Below the pieces are notes generated by a model. The model was not told the DNA's origin. It worked only from the letters and a program-made list of their open reading frames with translations, and ran no database searches. The position numbers and the translations under genes were made by a program. Positions 26,638-36,506 of a stretch of DNA of 64,000 bases are shown piece by piece; position 1 is the stretch's first letter, and each line of letters begins with the position of its first letter. Source of the DNA: Devosia indica (GTDB taxonomy: Bacteria > Pseudomonadota > Alphaproteobacteria > Rhizobiales > Devosiaceae); contig NZ_PYVZ01000006.1 in the NCBI RefSeq assembly GCF_003056405.1, positions 62,001 through 126,000 of the forward strand. The letters run 5' to 3'.

Positions 26638-27921
26638 TCAGCCGGCTTCTGGCGTCAGTTCGACACCCAGATCCGTGAGCATCTGCCAGTATTCAGGATA
26701 GGTCTTGCCGGTGCAGGCCGGGTCCAGAATGACGATATTGGGCACGAGCAGCCCAGCCAGCGCAAAGCTCATGGCAATACGGTGGTCGTGATAGGTCTCG
26801 ATCTTGATACGCGAATTCCGCCCCTGGAGCCTAGTGGCCAGGTCTGGATCTGCTGCAACGATCAGGTCGTCGCCTTCTTCTCTGGCCAGTCCCGGCAGGA
26901 TGCGATTGAGCTCATTGGCAACAGCTCGGATGCGGTCGGTTTCCTTGACCCGCAAATTGGCAATGCCGACAAAGCGGACTGGGCGGTTGTTGAAGGCGGC
27001 GACGACAGCGATGGTCGGCACGGCGTCCTGCATCTGAGAGCCATCAATGACTTCAGGCATATTGGGGAACTGCGCAAGCACGGCCTGTGCGGCCGCATCC
27101 GGCTGCGAGAACGCGTTTGCGGCGATGCCCAGGTCGATCTTGCCACCAGTGAGGGCCTCAATGCCCCATAAATAAGTCGCGGCAGACGCGTCTGGCTCAA
27201 TGTGGAAGTCAGTTGCTCGATAGCCGGTGGGCTGCACCAGCCAGGAGCCGTCTTGCTGATCTTCGACCTGAGCACCAAAGGCTCGCATGGCACTCAAAGT
27301 CAGGTCGACATAGCCGCGGGCGCCGATATCCTTACCAGCCAAGGCGACTTCGATCGGACCGTCTCCGCGTGGCGCGGCCATTAACAGCGCCGACACATAC
27401 TGGCTGGACAGCGAGGCATCAATTTCCACACGGCCGTGACCGAAAGAGCCCCTGCCCTGAATAGTCACCGGTGGGCAGCCCGTCGGGCTTGCAGCGTCAA
27501 TCCCGAGCACGTGCAGGGCATCCACGAGCGGCTTGATCGGACGAAGGCGCATGTCTTCATCGCCATCGACAATGACGGTCCCGTCAATCGTGGCGGCGGC
27601 GGCGGTGAGGAAGCGCGTTGCGGTTCCGGCATTGCCCAGAAACAGCGGCGCATCGGGAGCGTCCAGCCAGCCTTTGCCGGTGACCAGAAAGGTGGTGGCA
27701 TCAGGTTCGTCGACTTGCACGCCCATCTCGCGCAAGGCGCGGGCCATCAGGTCCGTATCCTTGCTCTTGAGTGCCCCTGTCAGCCGGCTGGTGCCCTCAG
27801 CCAATGCGGCAAGCAGCAGCACACGATTGGTGATCGATTTACTACCCGGCGGCGAAACGCGACCGGACAGTGGACGATCTGGAGGGGTGATGGTCAGAGC
27901 AGGCGGAAGGTCGTTTTGCAT
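26638..27921 (-). CDS. aroA: 3-phosphoshikimate 1-carboxyvinyltransferase (EPSP synthase)
   Basis: This enzyme performs the sixth shikimate-pathway step, joining shikimate-3-phosphate and phosphoenolpyruvate. The 427 residues include PPGSKSITNRVLLLAALAEG, the active-site loop LGNAGTATRFL at 95-105, SSQYVSALLMAAP, LRVKETDRI and the C-terminal DHRIAMSFALAG. The loop differs from both the E. coli form (Phe104 replaces the Pro equivalent to E. coli Pro101) and the Agrobacterium CP4 class II form (GNAATGCR); it is closer to fungal AROM-type domains. The gene lies just after sufA on the same strand, which is not its usual rhizobial neighbourhood. Confidence 0.95.
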   Translation of the reverse strand: MQNDLPPALTITPPDRPLSGRVSPPGSKSITNRVLLLAALAEGTSRLTGALKSKDTDLMARALREMGVQVDEPDATTFLVTGKGWLDAPDAPLFLGNAGTATRFLTAAAATIDGTVIVDGDEDMRLRPIKPLVDALHVLGIDAASPTGCPPVTIQGRGSFGHGRVEIDASLSSQYVSALLMAAPRGDGPIEVALAGKDIGARGYVDLTLSAMRAFGAQVEDQQDGSWLVQPTGYRATDFHIEPDASAATYLWGIEALTGGKIDLGIAANAFSQPDAAAQAVLAQFPNMPEVIDGSQMQDAVPTIAVVAAFNNRPVRFVGIANLRVKETDRIRAVANELNRILPGLAREEGDDLIVAADPDLATRLQGRNSRIKIETYHDHRIAMSFALAGLLVPNIVILDPACTGKTYPEYWQMLTDLGVELTPEAG

Positions 27922-28018
27922 GATGCCGGATCAATGCCTTACCTGAGCGGCGTGCGCAACTGGAGAGATACCGGCCGGAAGTGCTCGCCAGTCGCCGCCC
28001 GCGGGATCGCTCTGGGGA

Positions 28019-28399
28019 TCAGGCGTTCGTTCGTGCCTCGGCCAGAGCTTTCAAGTCGGCTGGTGCCAGGGTCACGCTTTCGCCACAGCCGCAAGCGCCC
28101 GTCTGATTGGGATTATTGAAGGTGAAGCTGGAGCCCATCTTGCCCGCTTCAAAATCCATTACGGTGCCGAGGAGGTACATGGTCGCCTTGGGATCGACCC
28201 AGACATTGACACCCTTGTCCTCGACATGGTCGTCGCCAGCATTCGGGGCCTCGACATATTCCATGGTGTAGGACACGCCCGCGCAGCCCGCATTCTTGAT
28301 GCCGACGCGCAAGCCAATCACCGGCTTGTCGGAATCCTCTATGATCTCGGTGATGCGCTCAGCGGCTGCATCTGTCAGCGACATGATCTGGAACGGCAT
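28019..28399 (-). CDS. sufA: Iron-sulfur assembly scaffold/carrier SufA
   Basis: This is a 126-residue A-type carrier that receives Fe-S clusters from SufBCD and delivers them to apoproteins. It has the three conserved cysteines in GCAGVSYTM and GACGCGESV. The start used is the ATG at 28399; MSLTDAAAERI, five residues in, is the alternative. It is the last gene of the suf operon, 51 bases after the SufT-like gene and about 100 bases ahead of aroA on the same strand. Confidence 0.95.
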   Translation of the reverse strand: MPFQIMSLTDAAAERITEIIEDSDKPVIGLRVGIKNAGCAGVSYTMEYVEAPNAGDDHVEDKGVNVWVDPKATMYLLGTVMDFEAGKMGSSFTFNNPNQTGACGCGESVTLAPADLKALAEARTNA

Positions 28400-28450
28400 G
28401 GCCTAAACTTTCATCGGCGTTTCACGATATATAGGGCAAAACGCGCTAAA

Positions 28451-28846
28451 TTACCACCAGTTCAAAGCAACTTGCGCTTCCTCGCTCATTCGTGAGGCGT
28501 CCCAGGGCGGGTCGAACACCATGTTGACGGTGACGTCCTGAATGCCTTCGACACCCCGGGCGGCATTTTCAACCCAACCTGGCATTTCGCCGGCTACGGG
28601 GCAACCGGGTGCCGTCAAGGTCATGTCGATGGTCAAATTGCGCTCGTCATCCAGGTCCACCCGGTAGATCAGGCCTAACTCATAGATGTCGACCGGTATC
28701 TCGGGATCATAGACCGTTTTCAGGGCCCCGATGAGATCGGTCGTGATGCGTTCGACTTCGCCTTCAGGCAGGGTTGTGGGCATGCTGGGCGCGATACGGG
28801 TGTCCGTTTCGGCTGCAGTCTGGTCGATCTTGGTCTCTTCGGTCAT
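28451..28846 (-). CDS. SufT-like MIP18/DUF59 Fe-S maturation protein
   Basis: The 131-residue protein has the MIP18/DUF59 core: DPEIPVDIYELGLIYRV, MTLTAPGCPVAGEMP with the conserved TxPxCP cysteine, and VFDPPWDASRMSEEA. These proteins help insert Fe-S clusters into client enzymes and are commonly placed between sufS and sufA in alphaproteobacteria, as here. About 30 residues at the N-terminus are an acidic, Thr/Pro-rich extension without a known fold. It lies 11 bases downstream of sufS. Confidence 0.93.
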   Translation of the reverse strand: MTEETKIDQTAAETDTRIAPSMPTTLPEGEVERITTDLIGALKTVYDPEIPVDIYELGLIYRVDLDDERNLTIDMTLTAPGCPVAGEMPGWVENAARGVEGIQDVTVNMVFDPPWDASRMSEEAQVALNWW

Positions 28847-28857
28847 ATCAGCCTTCC

Positions 28858-30078
28858 TCAGGCGAAAAATTTCTGGGCACGCTCAATGCCGTCCACCAGC
28901 GCATCCACGTCGTCCTTGCCGTTATATAGGGCGAAGGAGGCGCGACATGTAGAGGTGACGCCAAATCGGGCCAGTAGCGGTTGGGCGCAATGAGTGCCTG
29001 CCCGCACGGCAATGCCATAGCGGTCGAGAATGGTGGCGATGTCGTGGGCATGCGCGCCGGCGATCTCGAAAGAGAAAATGCCGCCCTTGCCAGGCGCGGT
29101 GCCGATCTGGCGCAGAGAGTTGATGCGGCCGATCCGCTCCTGCGCATAGGCAGCAATTTCGTGCTCATGGGCAGCAATGGCGTCGCGGCCAACGCCCTGC
29201 ATGTAGTCAAGCGCGGCGCCGAGGCCCATCGCCTGCACGATGGGCGGCGTGCCGGCCTCGAAGCGATGGGGCGGCTCGTTATAGGTGACGCCTTCAAGCG
29301 TGACGGATTCGATCATCTCGCCGCCGCCCTGGTAGGGCTGCATTTCGGCCAGCAGATCGTATTTGCCATAGAGCACGCCGATACCGGTGGGCCCGTAGAG
29401 CTTGTGACCGGTCATCACGTAGAAGTCGGCGCCGAGGTCCTGCAGATCCACGCTGGTGTGAACGGCCCCCTGCGAACCATCAACAAGGACGGGAATGCCG
29501 CGCGCATGGGCGATCTCGACGATCTGCTTGATCGGGTTGACCGTGCCCAGCACGTTGGACATATGCGTAACAGCGACGATACGGGTGCGATCCGTCAGCG
29601 ATGCCTCGAAGGCCGCCATGTCGAGGACGCCATCATCATCGACATCGATCCATTTGATCAACGCGCCCTTGCGCTCGCGATGAAAATGCCAGGGCACGAT
29701 ATTGGAGTGGTGCTCCATGATCGTGGTGACGATCTCATCGCCCTCGCTGACCCGTGGGCCGACAAAAGATGATGCGACCAGATTTATCGCTTCGGTGGCA
29801 GATCGAGTGAAAATAATCTCTTCGACACGACCGGCATTGAGGAAGCGGCGCACGCTTTCGCGGCCGGCCTCATAGCCTTCGGTGGCCCGATTGGCGAGCG
29901 TATGCAGGCCTCGATGCACATTGGCATATTCGTGCCGGAATGCGTGGTCCATGCGGTCCAGAACCTGGACCGGCTTCTGGGCCGAGGCACCGCTATCGAG
30001 GTAGACGAGCCTGTTTCCGTGGATCTGTTCGGACAGGATCGGGAAATCGGCTCGGATTTTGTCGAGGTCGAAGGTCAT
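28858..30078 (-). CDS. sufS: Cysteine desulfurase SufS (group II)
   Basis: This is a 406-residue pyridoxal-phosphate enzyme that takes sulfur from cysteine for SufBCD. Landmarks are YLDSGASAQKP near the N-terminus, ATEAINLVASS, the PLP-lysine motif TGHKLYGPTGIG near residue 225, and RAGTHCAQPLL with the persulfide cysteine near residue 360. The His-Cys segment and length fit the SufS/CsdA group rather than IscS. Together with the NifS-like gene at 34280, the operon has two desulfurases. No SufE gene is adjacent. Confidence 0.95.
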   Translation of the reverse strand: MTFDLDKIRADFPILSEQIHGNRLVYLDSGASAQKPVQVLDRMDHAFRHEYANVHRGLHTLANRATEGYEAGRESVRRFLNAGRVEEIIFTRSATEAINLVASSFVGPRVSEGDEIVTTIMEHHSNIVPWHFHRERKGALIKWIDVDDDGVLDMAAFEASLTDRTRIVAVTHMSNVLGTVNPIKQIVEIAHARGIPVLVDGSQGAVHTSVDLQDLGADFYVMTGHKLYGPTGIGVLYGKYDLLAEMQPYQGGGEMIESVTLEGVTYNEPPHRFEAGTPPIVQAMGLGAALDYMQGVGRDAIAAHEHEIAAYAQERIGRINSLRQIGTAPGKGGIFSFEIAGAHAHDIATILDRYGIAVRAGTHCAQPLLARFGVTSTCRASFALYNGKDDVDALVDGIERAQKFFA

Positions 30079-30081
30079 AGG

Positions 30082-30164
30082 GGTTACCCCCTCCCTAGCT
30101 TTGCCACGGCCCGGCGGGCCAGGCGACGCTACCCTCCCCTCGAATGGAGAGGGTGTAGTTGTGC
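30082..30164. repeat. Intergenic palindromic repeat-like element between sufD and sufS
   Basis: The roughly 97-base gap contains a CCCCCTCCCT block, an inverted GGCCCGGCGGGCC core and the inverted pair ACCCTCCCC...GGAGAGGGT. It has the look of a small mosaic or REP-type element of Rhizobiales-like genomes. Copy number elsewhere cannot be seen here. Transcribed, it would fold into stable hairpins inside the suf mRNA. Confidence 0.5.
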
Positions 30165-30175
30165 GTGTGATGAGC

Positions 30176-31387
30176 TTACTTGCCGCTCATCAGCCAGCCG
30201 TCGACAATGCCCTGCAAAGCTTCATTGAGCTCCTCATCCTCGATCGGGTCGAGCAGCTCGGCGATGAAGCCGCGCACCAGCATGGTTTCTGCCTCTGGCT
30301 TGGGAATGCCACGGCTCATCAGGTAGAACAGGCTATCCTCATCGATCATGCCGCAAGTCGAACCATGGCCGCAGACGACGTCGTCGGCATAGATCTCGAG
30401 TTCGGGCTTGGACAGGATTTCGGCTTCGTCCGAGAGCATCAGGCCCTGATGCATGAATTTGGCATCGGTCTTCTGGGCGTCGCGGGCGACAACGAGCTTG
30501 CCCTGCACGACGGCCTTGGCGCGGCCGCGCACAATGGACTTGAACAGCGGCTGCGACGAGGTGTGCGGCACCGCGTGCAGGGTTTCCATGGTGATGTCGG
30601 CGTGCTGACCATCGGCCACCAGATTGAGGCCAGTGAGATCAGCATGGGCCCCTGCACCGGCCATGCGCGGGAACACATGGGTACGGGCGAGCCCGGCACC
30701 AGCATGGATCACCAGGGTGCGCAGCTTGGCGCCATCGGCGAGCTGATATTCATTGGTGGCGAAGTGCGACACGGCGCGGGCGCTGAGGTCGATGGTGATA
30801 TGGGTCACCACCGCGTTCTTGCCTGCCGACAGATAGGTTGCGTGATTGCCAACATGGGCCGCGTCGGAGCCCGAGAAGGTTTCGACAATGGTCGCCGAGG
30901 CGTCGTCTGCCACGAAGATCTTGAGCGCATCGGCGACATGGGCCGCCTCGCCTTCGATGCGACGCTCCACCTGGATGACCGGATCGACGCTGTTTTCCAG
31001 CGTGAGAGTCAAAGCTTCCCTGGCCAGCGCCCCGTTGACATGCACCAGCACGTCGTCACGGGTGGTCAGTACGCCACCCTCGGCCTTGCCAACAATGACG
31101 CCGGCCGGGGCCGTGGCGGCATTCTGGATAGCCCCATTGGCGATCATCAGGTTGAAGGCGCCGGGAATGCGCAGCGCCGGGGCGCTGGCTTCATTGGCGG
31201 CGGTTGCCAGCGGCGGGATCGCGCGCAGCAGGGTTTTCAGATCGGTATAGTGGTAACTCTCGACGCGACGGGTCGGCAGGCCGGCCACGGTGATGCGCTC
31301 GGCGGCAGCATCAGCGCCGGCAGCCTTGAGCTGGGCGATAAGAGCGTCCTCGGCGGGGCCAAGGCGGACTGGAAAGTTTGCGCGCAT
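30176..31387 (-). CDS. sufD: Fe-S assembly protein SufD
   Basis: SufD pairs with SufB on the SufC dimer to build clusters. The 403-residue protein has the SUF_FeS_sbp beta-helix region with RRVESYHYTDLKTLL near the N-terminus. In the C-terminal part, DDVVCGHGSTCGMIDEDSLFYLMSRGI has the His that corresponds to a SufD residue implicated in iron acquisition. RGFIAELLDPI closes the fold. The start is 2 bases after the sufC stop, so the two genes are probably translationally coupled. Confidence 0.95.
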   Translation of the reverse strand: MRANFPVRLGPAEDALIAQLKAAGADAAAERITVAGLPTRRVESYHYTDLKTLLRAIPPLATAANEASAPALRIPGAFNLMIANGAIQNAATAPAGVIVGKAEGGVLTTRDDVLVHVNGALAREALTLTLENSVDPVIQVERRIEGEAAHVADALKIFVADDASATIVETFSGSDAAHVGNHATYLSAGKNAVVTHITIDLSARAVSHFATNEYQLADGAKLRTLVIHAGAGLARTHVFPRMAGAGAHADLTGLNLVADGQHADITMETLHAVPHTSSQPLFKSIVRGRAKAVVQGKLVVARDAQKTDAKFMHQGLMLSDEAEILSKPELEIYADDVVCGHGSTCGMIDEDSLFYLMSRGIPKPEAETMLVRGFIAELLDPIEDEELNEALQGIVDGWLMSGK

Positions 31388-31389
31388 GA

Positions 31390-32151
<762 letters not shown>

Positions 32152-32193
32152 TTCTTCTACCTTCTTCAGTCTGGGCGGCGTCGCGGCCGGCTC

Positions 32194-32685
32194 TCAGGAC
32201 TGGTCATCAATTTCGTTCAGGCCTTTGGCGGGCGTGGGCAGTTCGATACTTTCGTAACCGCCCGGTTTCCGGTCATGGACGCGCAGAACACCTTGCTCAG
32301 GCAATTCGACCACGTTGGTCTCTGTCTGATTGGCGACGCAGATATATTTCAGCACGCCCGTGCCGGTATTGGTGAGCTGGTGCGCCAGCTCTGCCCGGCC
32401 GGCAGGTGCGCCGAGCACGTCGCCCACGGTCACCTTGTGGGACGTCTCGCCGAAGCGATAGGTCCCCTCACCTTCCAGAATAACGATGATCTCGTCTTCC
32501 AGATAATGGACATGAAAGGGGAAGGCCGATTCGCCCGGCTGTACTTCGAAGTAACTGGCGCCAAGCATGGTCAGGCCCATAGCCCGGGTGAAGTTGGCGC
32601 CGTTGGCCCCGATCCCGGGGCCCCGGTCGTGCCGCTTGAGCGTCAGACCGGACAGGGCAATGACTGGTGCAATGGTCTTGTCCAT
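32194..32685 (-). CDS. Cupin-domain protein inside the suf operon
   Basis: The 163-residue single-domain cupin carries the metal-binding motif PFHVHYLEDEIIVILEGEG (HxH...E) and a second-half GDVLGAPAGRAELAHQLTN with the fourth-ligand His. The start overlaps the sufB stop as TGATG, so it is translationally coupled to sufB, and sufC follows 42 bases on. It is not part of the standard Suf set. By fold it may bind a metal and a small acid or sugar; a sensor or iron-linked enzyme role is only guessed from position. Confidence 0.85.
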   Translation of the reverse strand: MDKTIAPVIALSGLTLKRHDRGPGIGANGANFTRAMGLTMLGASYFEVQPGESAFPFHVHYLEDEIIVILEGEGTYRFGETSHKVTVGDVLGAPAGRAELAHQLTNTGTGVLKYICVANQTETNVVELPEQGVLRVHDRKPGGYESIELPTPAKGLNEIDDQS

Positions 32686-34214
32686 CAGCCAACACTGCCT
32701 TCAAGGCTGATCGCGATCAGCTTCTGGGTTTCAACCATGAATTCCATGGGCAGGTGCTGAAGCACATCGCGCACGAAGCCATTGACGATCAGGGCCACAG
32801 CATCCTCTTCGGAAAGGCCGCGCTGCATGCAGTAGAACATCTGGTCGTCGGAAATCTTGGACGTGGTCGCTTCGTGTTCGAAGACGGCCGTGCCATTGCG
32901 GCTCTCGATATAGGGCACGGTGTGCGCGCCGCACTTGTCACCAATCAGCAGTGAGTCGCACTGGGTGAAATTGCGGGCGTTTTTCGCCTTGGCGTGGGCC
33001 GAGACCTGGCCGCGATAGGTGTTGTCCGAGAAGCCGGCGGCAATGCCCTTGGAAATGATGCGGCTGGACGTGTTCTTGCCCAGATGCAGCATCTTGGTGC
33101 CGCTATCGACCTGCTGGTAACCGTTGGAAATGGCGATCGAATAGAATTCGCCGCGCGAACCGTCGCCGCGCAGGATGCAGCTCGGGTATTTCCAGGTAAT
33201 GGCCGAACCGGTTTCGACCTGGGTCCAGGAAATGTGCGAGTTCTTGCCCCGGCAGTCACCACGCTTGGTGACGAAATTGTAGATGCCGCCCTTGCCGTTC
33301 TTGTCGCCGGGATACCAGTTCTGGACCGTCGAGTACTTGATTTCGGCATTGTCGAGGGCCACCAGTTCCACCACGGCGGCGTGCAACTGGTGCTCGTCGC
33401 GCATCGGGGCGGTGCAGCCCTCGAGATAGGATACGTAACTATCATCGTCGGCGATGATCAGCGTGCGCTCGAACTGGCCGGTCTTCTTTTCGTTGATGCG
33501 GAAATAGGTCGAGAGCTCCATGGGGCAACGGACGCCCTTGGGGATATAGACGAAGGAGCCATCGGTGAAGACAGCGCAATTGAGCGTGGCGTAGTAATTG
33601 TCCGAGACCGGCACCACCGAGCCCAGATACTGCTTGACCAGATCGGGATATTCACGAATGGCGTCAGAAATCGAGCAGAAGATGATGCCCTGCTTGGCCA
33701 GTTCCTCACGGAAGGTTGTGACCACTGAAACCGAGTCGAAGACCGCGTCGACCGCGACATTGCCCGAGAACGGCGTGCCGGTCGGTTCGCCCGCGCCTTC
33801 GACGCCAGCCAGAATGGCTTGTTCCTTTAGTGGAATGCCGAGCTTCTCATAGGTGCGGAGCAGTTCGGGATCGACTTCGTCCAGGCTCTTGGGGCCGCTG
33901 AAAGACTTCGGCGCAGAATAATAGCTGATCGCCTGAAAATCGATCTTGGGATAGTGGACCTTGGCCCAATTGGGCTCTTCCATGGTCTGCCAGCGGCGGA
34001 ACGCCTCAAGACGCCATTCGAGCATCCATTCAGGCTCGTCCTTCTTGGCCGAGATGAAGCGGATCGTGTCTTCCGTCAGGCCAGCAGGGGCGACGTCGGA
34101 CTCGATATCTGTTTCGAAGCCGTATTTGTACTTGTCGACGTCGAGCGCCAGCACCTGCTCGACCGTCTCCCGGTCGATTTCTTCCTTGAGGGTCGGAATG
34201 TTGTAATCCGCCAT
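32685..34214 (-). CDS. sufB: Fe-S assembly scaffold SufB
   Basis: SufB is the scaffold subunit on which clusters are assembled. The start is ATG 34214 with AAAGGAG 7-8 bases upstream, giving 509 residues; an in-frame ATG at 34247 has no such site. Recognised segments are [39 protein letters not shown] with the conserved Cys, [21 protein letters not shown], and [19 protein letters not shown] with Cys and the His/Glu residues needed for cluster formation. It is the second gene of the operon. Confidence 0.97.
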   Translation of the reverse strand: MADYNIPTLKEEIDRETVEQVLALDVDKYKYGFETDIESDVAPAGLTEDTIRFISAKKDEPEWMLEWRLEAFRRWQTMEEPNWAKVHYPKIDFQAISYYSAPKSFSGPKSLDEVDPELLRTYEKLGIPLKEQAILAGVEGAGEPTGTPFSGNVAVDAVFDSVSVVTTFREELAKQGIIFCSISDAIREYPDLVKQYLGSVVPVSDNYYATLNCAVFTDGSFVYIPKGVRCPMELSTYFRINEKKTGQFERTLIIADDDSYVSYLEGCTAPMRDEHQLHAAVVELVALDNAEIKYSTVQNWYPGDKNGKGGIYNFVTKRGDCRGKNSHISWTQVETGSAITWKYPSCILRGDGSRGEFYSIAISNGYQQVDSGTKMLHLGKNTSSRIISKGIAAGFSDNTYRGQVSAHAKAKNARNFTQCDSLLIGDKCGAHTVPYIESRNGTAVFEHEATTSKISDDQMFYCMQRGLSEEDAVALIVNGFVRDVLQHLPMEFMVETQKLIAISLEGSVG

Positions 34215-34279
34215 GCGGCTTCTCCTTTGTGTCCCTCGGCGGTTCAAGGCCGCCGCGAACGAATAGTCTGATGTGGCGG

Positions 34280-35425
34280 CTAGGCCGCTTTCCCTGCCCG
34301 CTTCTGGCGGGAAAGGAGCGTTTCAAATCCGGCAAGGAACGCGTCCGCGTCCGCCATGGTCGAGTTCCAGCCGAAGCTGACGCGCAATGCGCAATTGGCG
34401 AGATCCCTGGGCACGCCCATGGCGGCAAGCACATGGCTGGCGCCGACCTTGCCCGACGAACATGCCGAGCCCGAGGAGACCGACAGTCCCATAAGGTCGA
34501 GCGCCATCATCGCGGTCGCATTGCCCACACCCGGTACGGCGAAATTGGTCACATTGCCGATACGGTTCGCGCCTTGGCCGAAAATGACCACATCCGGCGC
34601 CAATTTCCTCAGACCGGCCTCGACGCGCTGCACAAGGCCCGAGAGTGTTTCGGCATCATAGTCGTTCGCCGCTGCTGCCGCCCCGAAGGCCGCGATCAGC
34701 GTTGCCGATTCCGTGCCGCCTCGGCGACCCTGCTCCTGACCACCGCCGGGAATGAGCCGCACCGTGTCGGCATGCGATTTCACCAGAAGTGCGCCAATGC
34801 CGGCGGGTGCGCCGATCTTATGGCCGCTCACTGCCATCATGTCGGGAGCCGAGGTGGCAAATTCCAGAGGGCGTTTGCCAATGGCCTGCACCGCATCAAT
34901 GAAGAGGGTGTGACGGGTGGGGCCAACAAGCGCGTTGATCCGCTCAATAGGCTGGATGACGCCGGTTTCGTTGTTCACCCAGTGCAGAGCGACCAGAAGG
35001 GTCAACCCCTGTTCTTCGGCCTTTTGCAAAGTGACAGTCAGTTGATCGAGATCAATGCGGCCTTCGCCATCCAGTGAGATGGTCCAGACAGGCAGGCCCG
35101 TGGCTTCTGCTGCCTTGCCGACAGCAGCGTGCTCCCCCGCACTCAGAGCAACGGCGCCTGCCGAAAAAGCCCTGGCACCGCCCAGGATGGCCTGGGTGAT
35201 GGCTTCGGTTGCCGAACCGGTAAACACGACCTGCTTGGGTTCGGCGCCCGCCAGTTCGGCCACCTGGCGCCGTCCTGTTTCAACAAGGTTGCGCAGGGCA
35301 CGGCCATGGGCGTGCACGGACGAGGGATTGCCCACCAGGTCAAGCGCAGCAAGCACGGCTTCCCGCGCTTCGGGGCGAAGCGGAGATGATGCATTGTGAT
35401 CGAGATATGTGGCCGCTCTCGTCAT
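34280..35425 (-). CDS. Cysteine desulfurase, IscS/NifS group, first gene of suf operon
   Basis: This 381-residue PLP enzyme is a second sulfur source in the operon. The start used is the ATG at 35425 with GGAAAG upstream; ATG 35443 is possible. Features include [18 protein letters not shown], the ATEAI segment, [13 protein letters not shown], the PLP-lysine site [16 protein letters not shown] and the persulfide loop [16 protein letters not shown] typical of the IscS/NifS group. It is 65 bases before sufB. Transcription is probably iron-controlled through the Irr-type box at 35578-35594. Confidence 0.93.
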   Translation of the reverse strand: MTRAATYLDHNASSPLRPEAREAVLAALDLVGNPSSVHAHGRALRNLVETGRRQVAELAGAEPKQVVFTGSATEAITQAILGGARAFSAGAVALSAGEHAAVGKAAEATGLPVWTISLDGEGRIDLDQLTVTLQKAEEQGLTLLVALHWVNNETGVIQPIERINALVGPTRHTLFIDAVQAIGKRPLEFATSAPDMMAVSGHKIGAPAGIGALLVKSHADTVRLIPGGGQEQGRRGGTESATLIAAFGAAAAANDYDAETLSGLVQRVEAGLRKLAPDVVIFGQGANRIGNVTNFAVPGVGNATAMMALDLMGLSVSSGSACSSGKVGASHVLAAMGVPRDLANCALRVSFGWNSTMADADAFLAGFETLLSRQKRAGKAA

Positions 35426-35577
35426 TGCGCTTTCCGGACGCATGTGCGTCCCATATAGCTTCCATGCCTGCAGCGGGACGCTTCTTGCGTCCACGCAGTC
35501 AAACACTTCTTGAAATTTTACGCCCAACTTCATTACAAGGGGCGCTCCATTGGGCCGTTTCGCGGCTCAAAACCGAG

Positions 35578-35594
35578 TTTCGAATAATTCTAAA
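35578..35594. promoter_or_regulatory. Irr-type iron control element (ICE) upstream of suf
   Basis: The sequence TTTCGAATAATTCTAAA fits the rhizobial Irr operator TTTAGAA-N3-TTCTAAA at 13 of 14 arm positions. It lies in the 288-base divergent region between the suf operon (153 bases from the desulfurase start) and the hydrolase gene. Irr control of suf genes is known in Rhizobiales, so iron-responsive regulation is likely. Which promoter it covers is not resolved. Confidence 0.75.
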
Positions 35595-35713
35595 CTGGTG
35601 TTTCGGACCCATGTTTTAGGGAGCAGTCCGCGCTTAGTCAAGCCGCGAACCGCTTTCCACCAGAGGGCCCGCAAGACCAAACGGACAGAGCCAGAAAAGG
35701 CCGGAACAAACTT

Positions 35714-36376
35714 ATGCCAGAAGTGATCTTCAACGGCCCGGAAGGGCGCCTGGAAGGCCGGTACCAGCCGGGTAAGGAACCGAACGCGCCCGTAGCGATC
35801 GTGTTGCATCCTCACCCGCAATTCGGCGGGACGATGAACAACCAGATCGTCTACAATCTCTTCTATATGTTTGCCGAGCGTGGCTTTTCGGTTCTGCGCT
35901 TCAATTCGCGCGGCGTCGGCCGTTCGCAGGGCGTGTTCGATCATGGTATCGGCGAACTCTCGGATGCGGCTGCGGCGCTGGACTGGCTGCAGATCATCAA
36001 CCGGGAATCGCGCGGGTGCTGGATTGCCGGCTTTTCCTTCGGCGCCTGGATCGGCATGCAGCTTTTGATGCGCCGTCCGGAAGTGGAAGGCTTTATCTCC
36101 GTATCGCCACCGGAAAACCTGTACGATTTCTCGTTTCTGGCCCCCTGCCCGTCCTCTGGCCTGATTATCCATGGCGACAAGGACCGCGTGGCCCCGCCCA
36201 CTTCGGTGCAGAAGCTGGTGGACAAGCTCAAGACGCAGAAGGGTATCACCATCGAGCAGCAGATCGTGGAAGGGGCGAACCACTTCTATGAAGGCAAGGT
36301 CGACGAGCTGACCACGCGTTGCGCCGAATATCTCGACCGTCGCCGTCAGGAGATCGCGGACGGCGGCGGGCGCTAA
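35714..36376 (+). CDS. Alpha/beta hydrolase
   Basis: The 220-residue protein shows the alpha/beta-hydrolase nucleophile elbow GFSFGAW (GxSxG) near residue 107, an oxyanion-side [12 protein letters not shown] segment after strand 3, an acid region [10 protein letters not shown] and the catalytic His in GANHFYEG. It has no signal peptide. This family (often annotated as dienelactone hydrolase-like or YfhR-like) has unknown substrates. It is divergent from the suf operon and may share its control region. Confidence 0.88.
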   Translation: MPEVIFNGPEGRLEGRYQPGKEPNAPVAIVLHPHPQFGGTMNNQIVYNLFYMFAERGFSVLRFNSRGVGRSQGVFDHGIGELSDAAAALDWLQIINRESRGCWIAGFSFGAWIGMQLLMRRPEVEGFISVSPPENLYDFSFLAPCPSSGLIIHGDKDRVAPPTSVQKLVDKLKTQKGITIEQQIVEGANHFYEGKVDELTTRCAEYLDRRRQEIADGGGR

Positions 36377-36405
36377 CGAGAGCGCAATTGAGACGGTCAT
36401 TCGGA

Positions 36406-36442
36406 GGAACCTCATCCCGAGCACGTCGAAGGATGAGGTTCC
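36406..36442. repeat. REP-like palindrome between the hydrolase gene and tyrS
   Basis: Perfect 12-bp arms, GGAACCTCATCC and GGATGAGGTTCC, flank a 13-base loop containing CGAGCACGTCGAA. This closely resembles the CCTCATCC...GTCGAAGGATGAGG palindromes scattered in intergenic DNA of many alphaproteobacteria. It has no T-tract, so terminator function is unlikely. Confidence 0.75.
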
Positions 36443-36506
36443 GGATGTACCGACCCCGTGGATCGACGAGCTCGCCACGCGGTCTCACAAGGCTTCAGTG
36501 ATTCAA

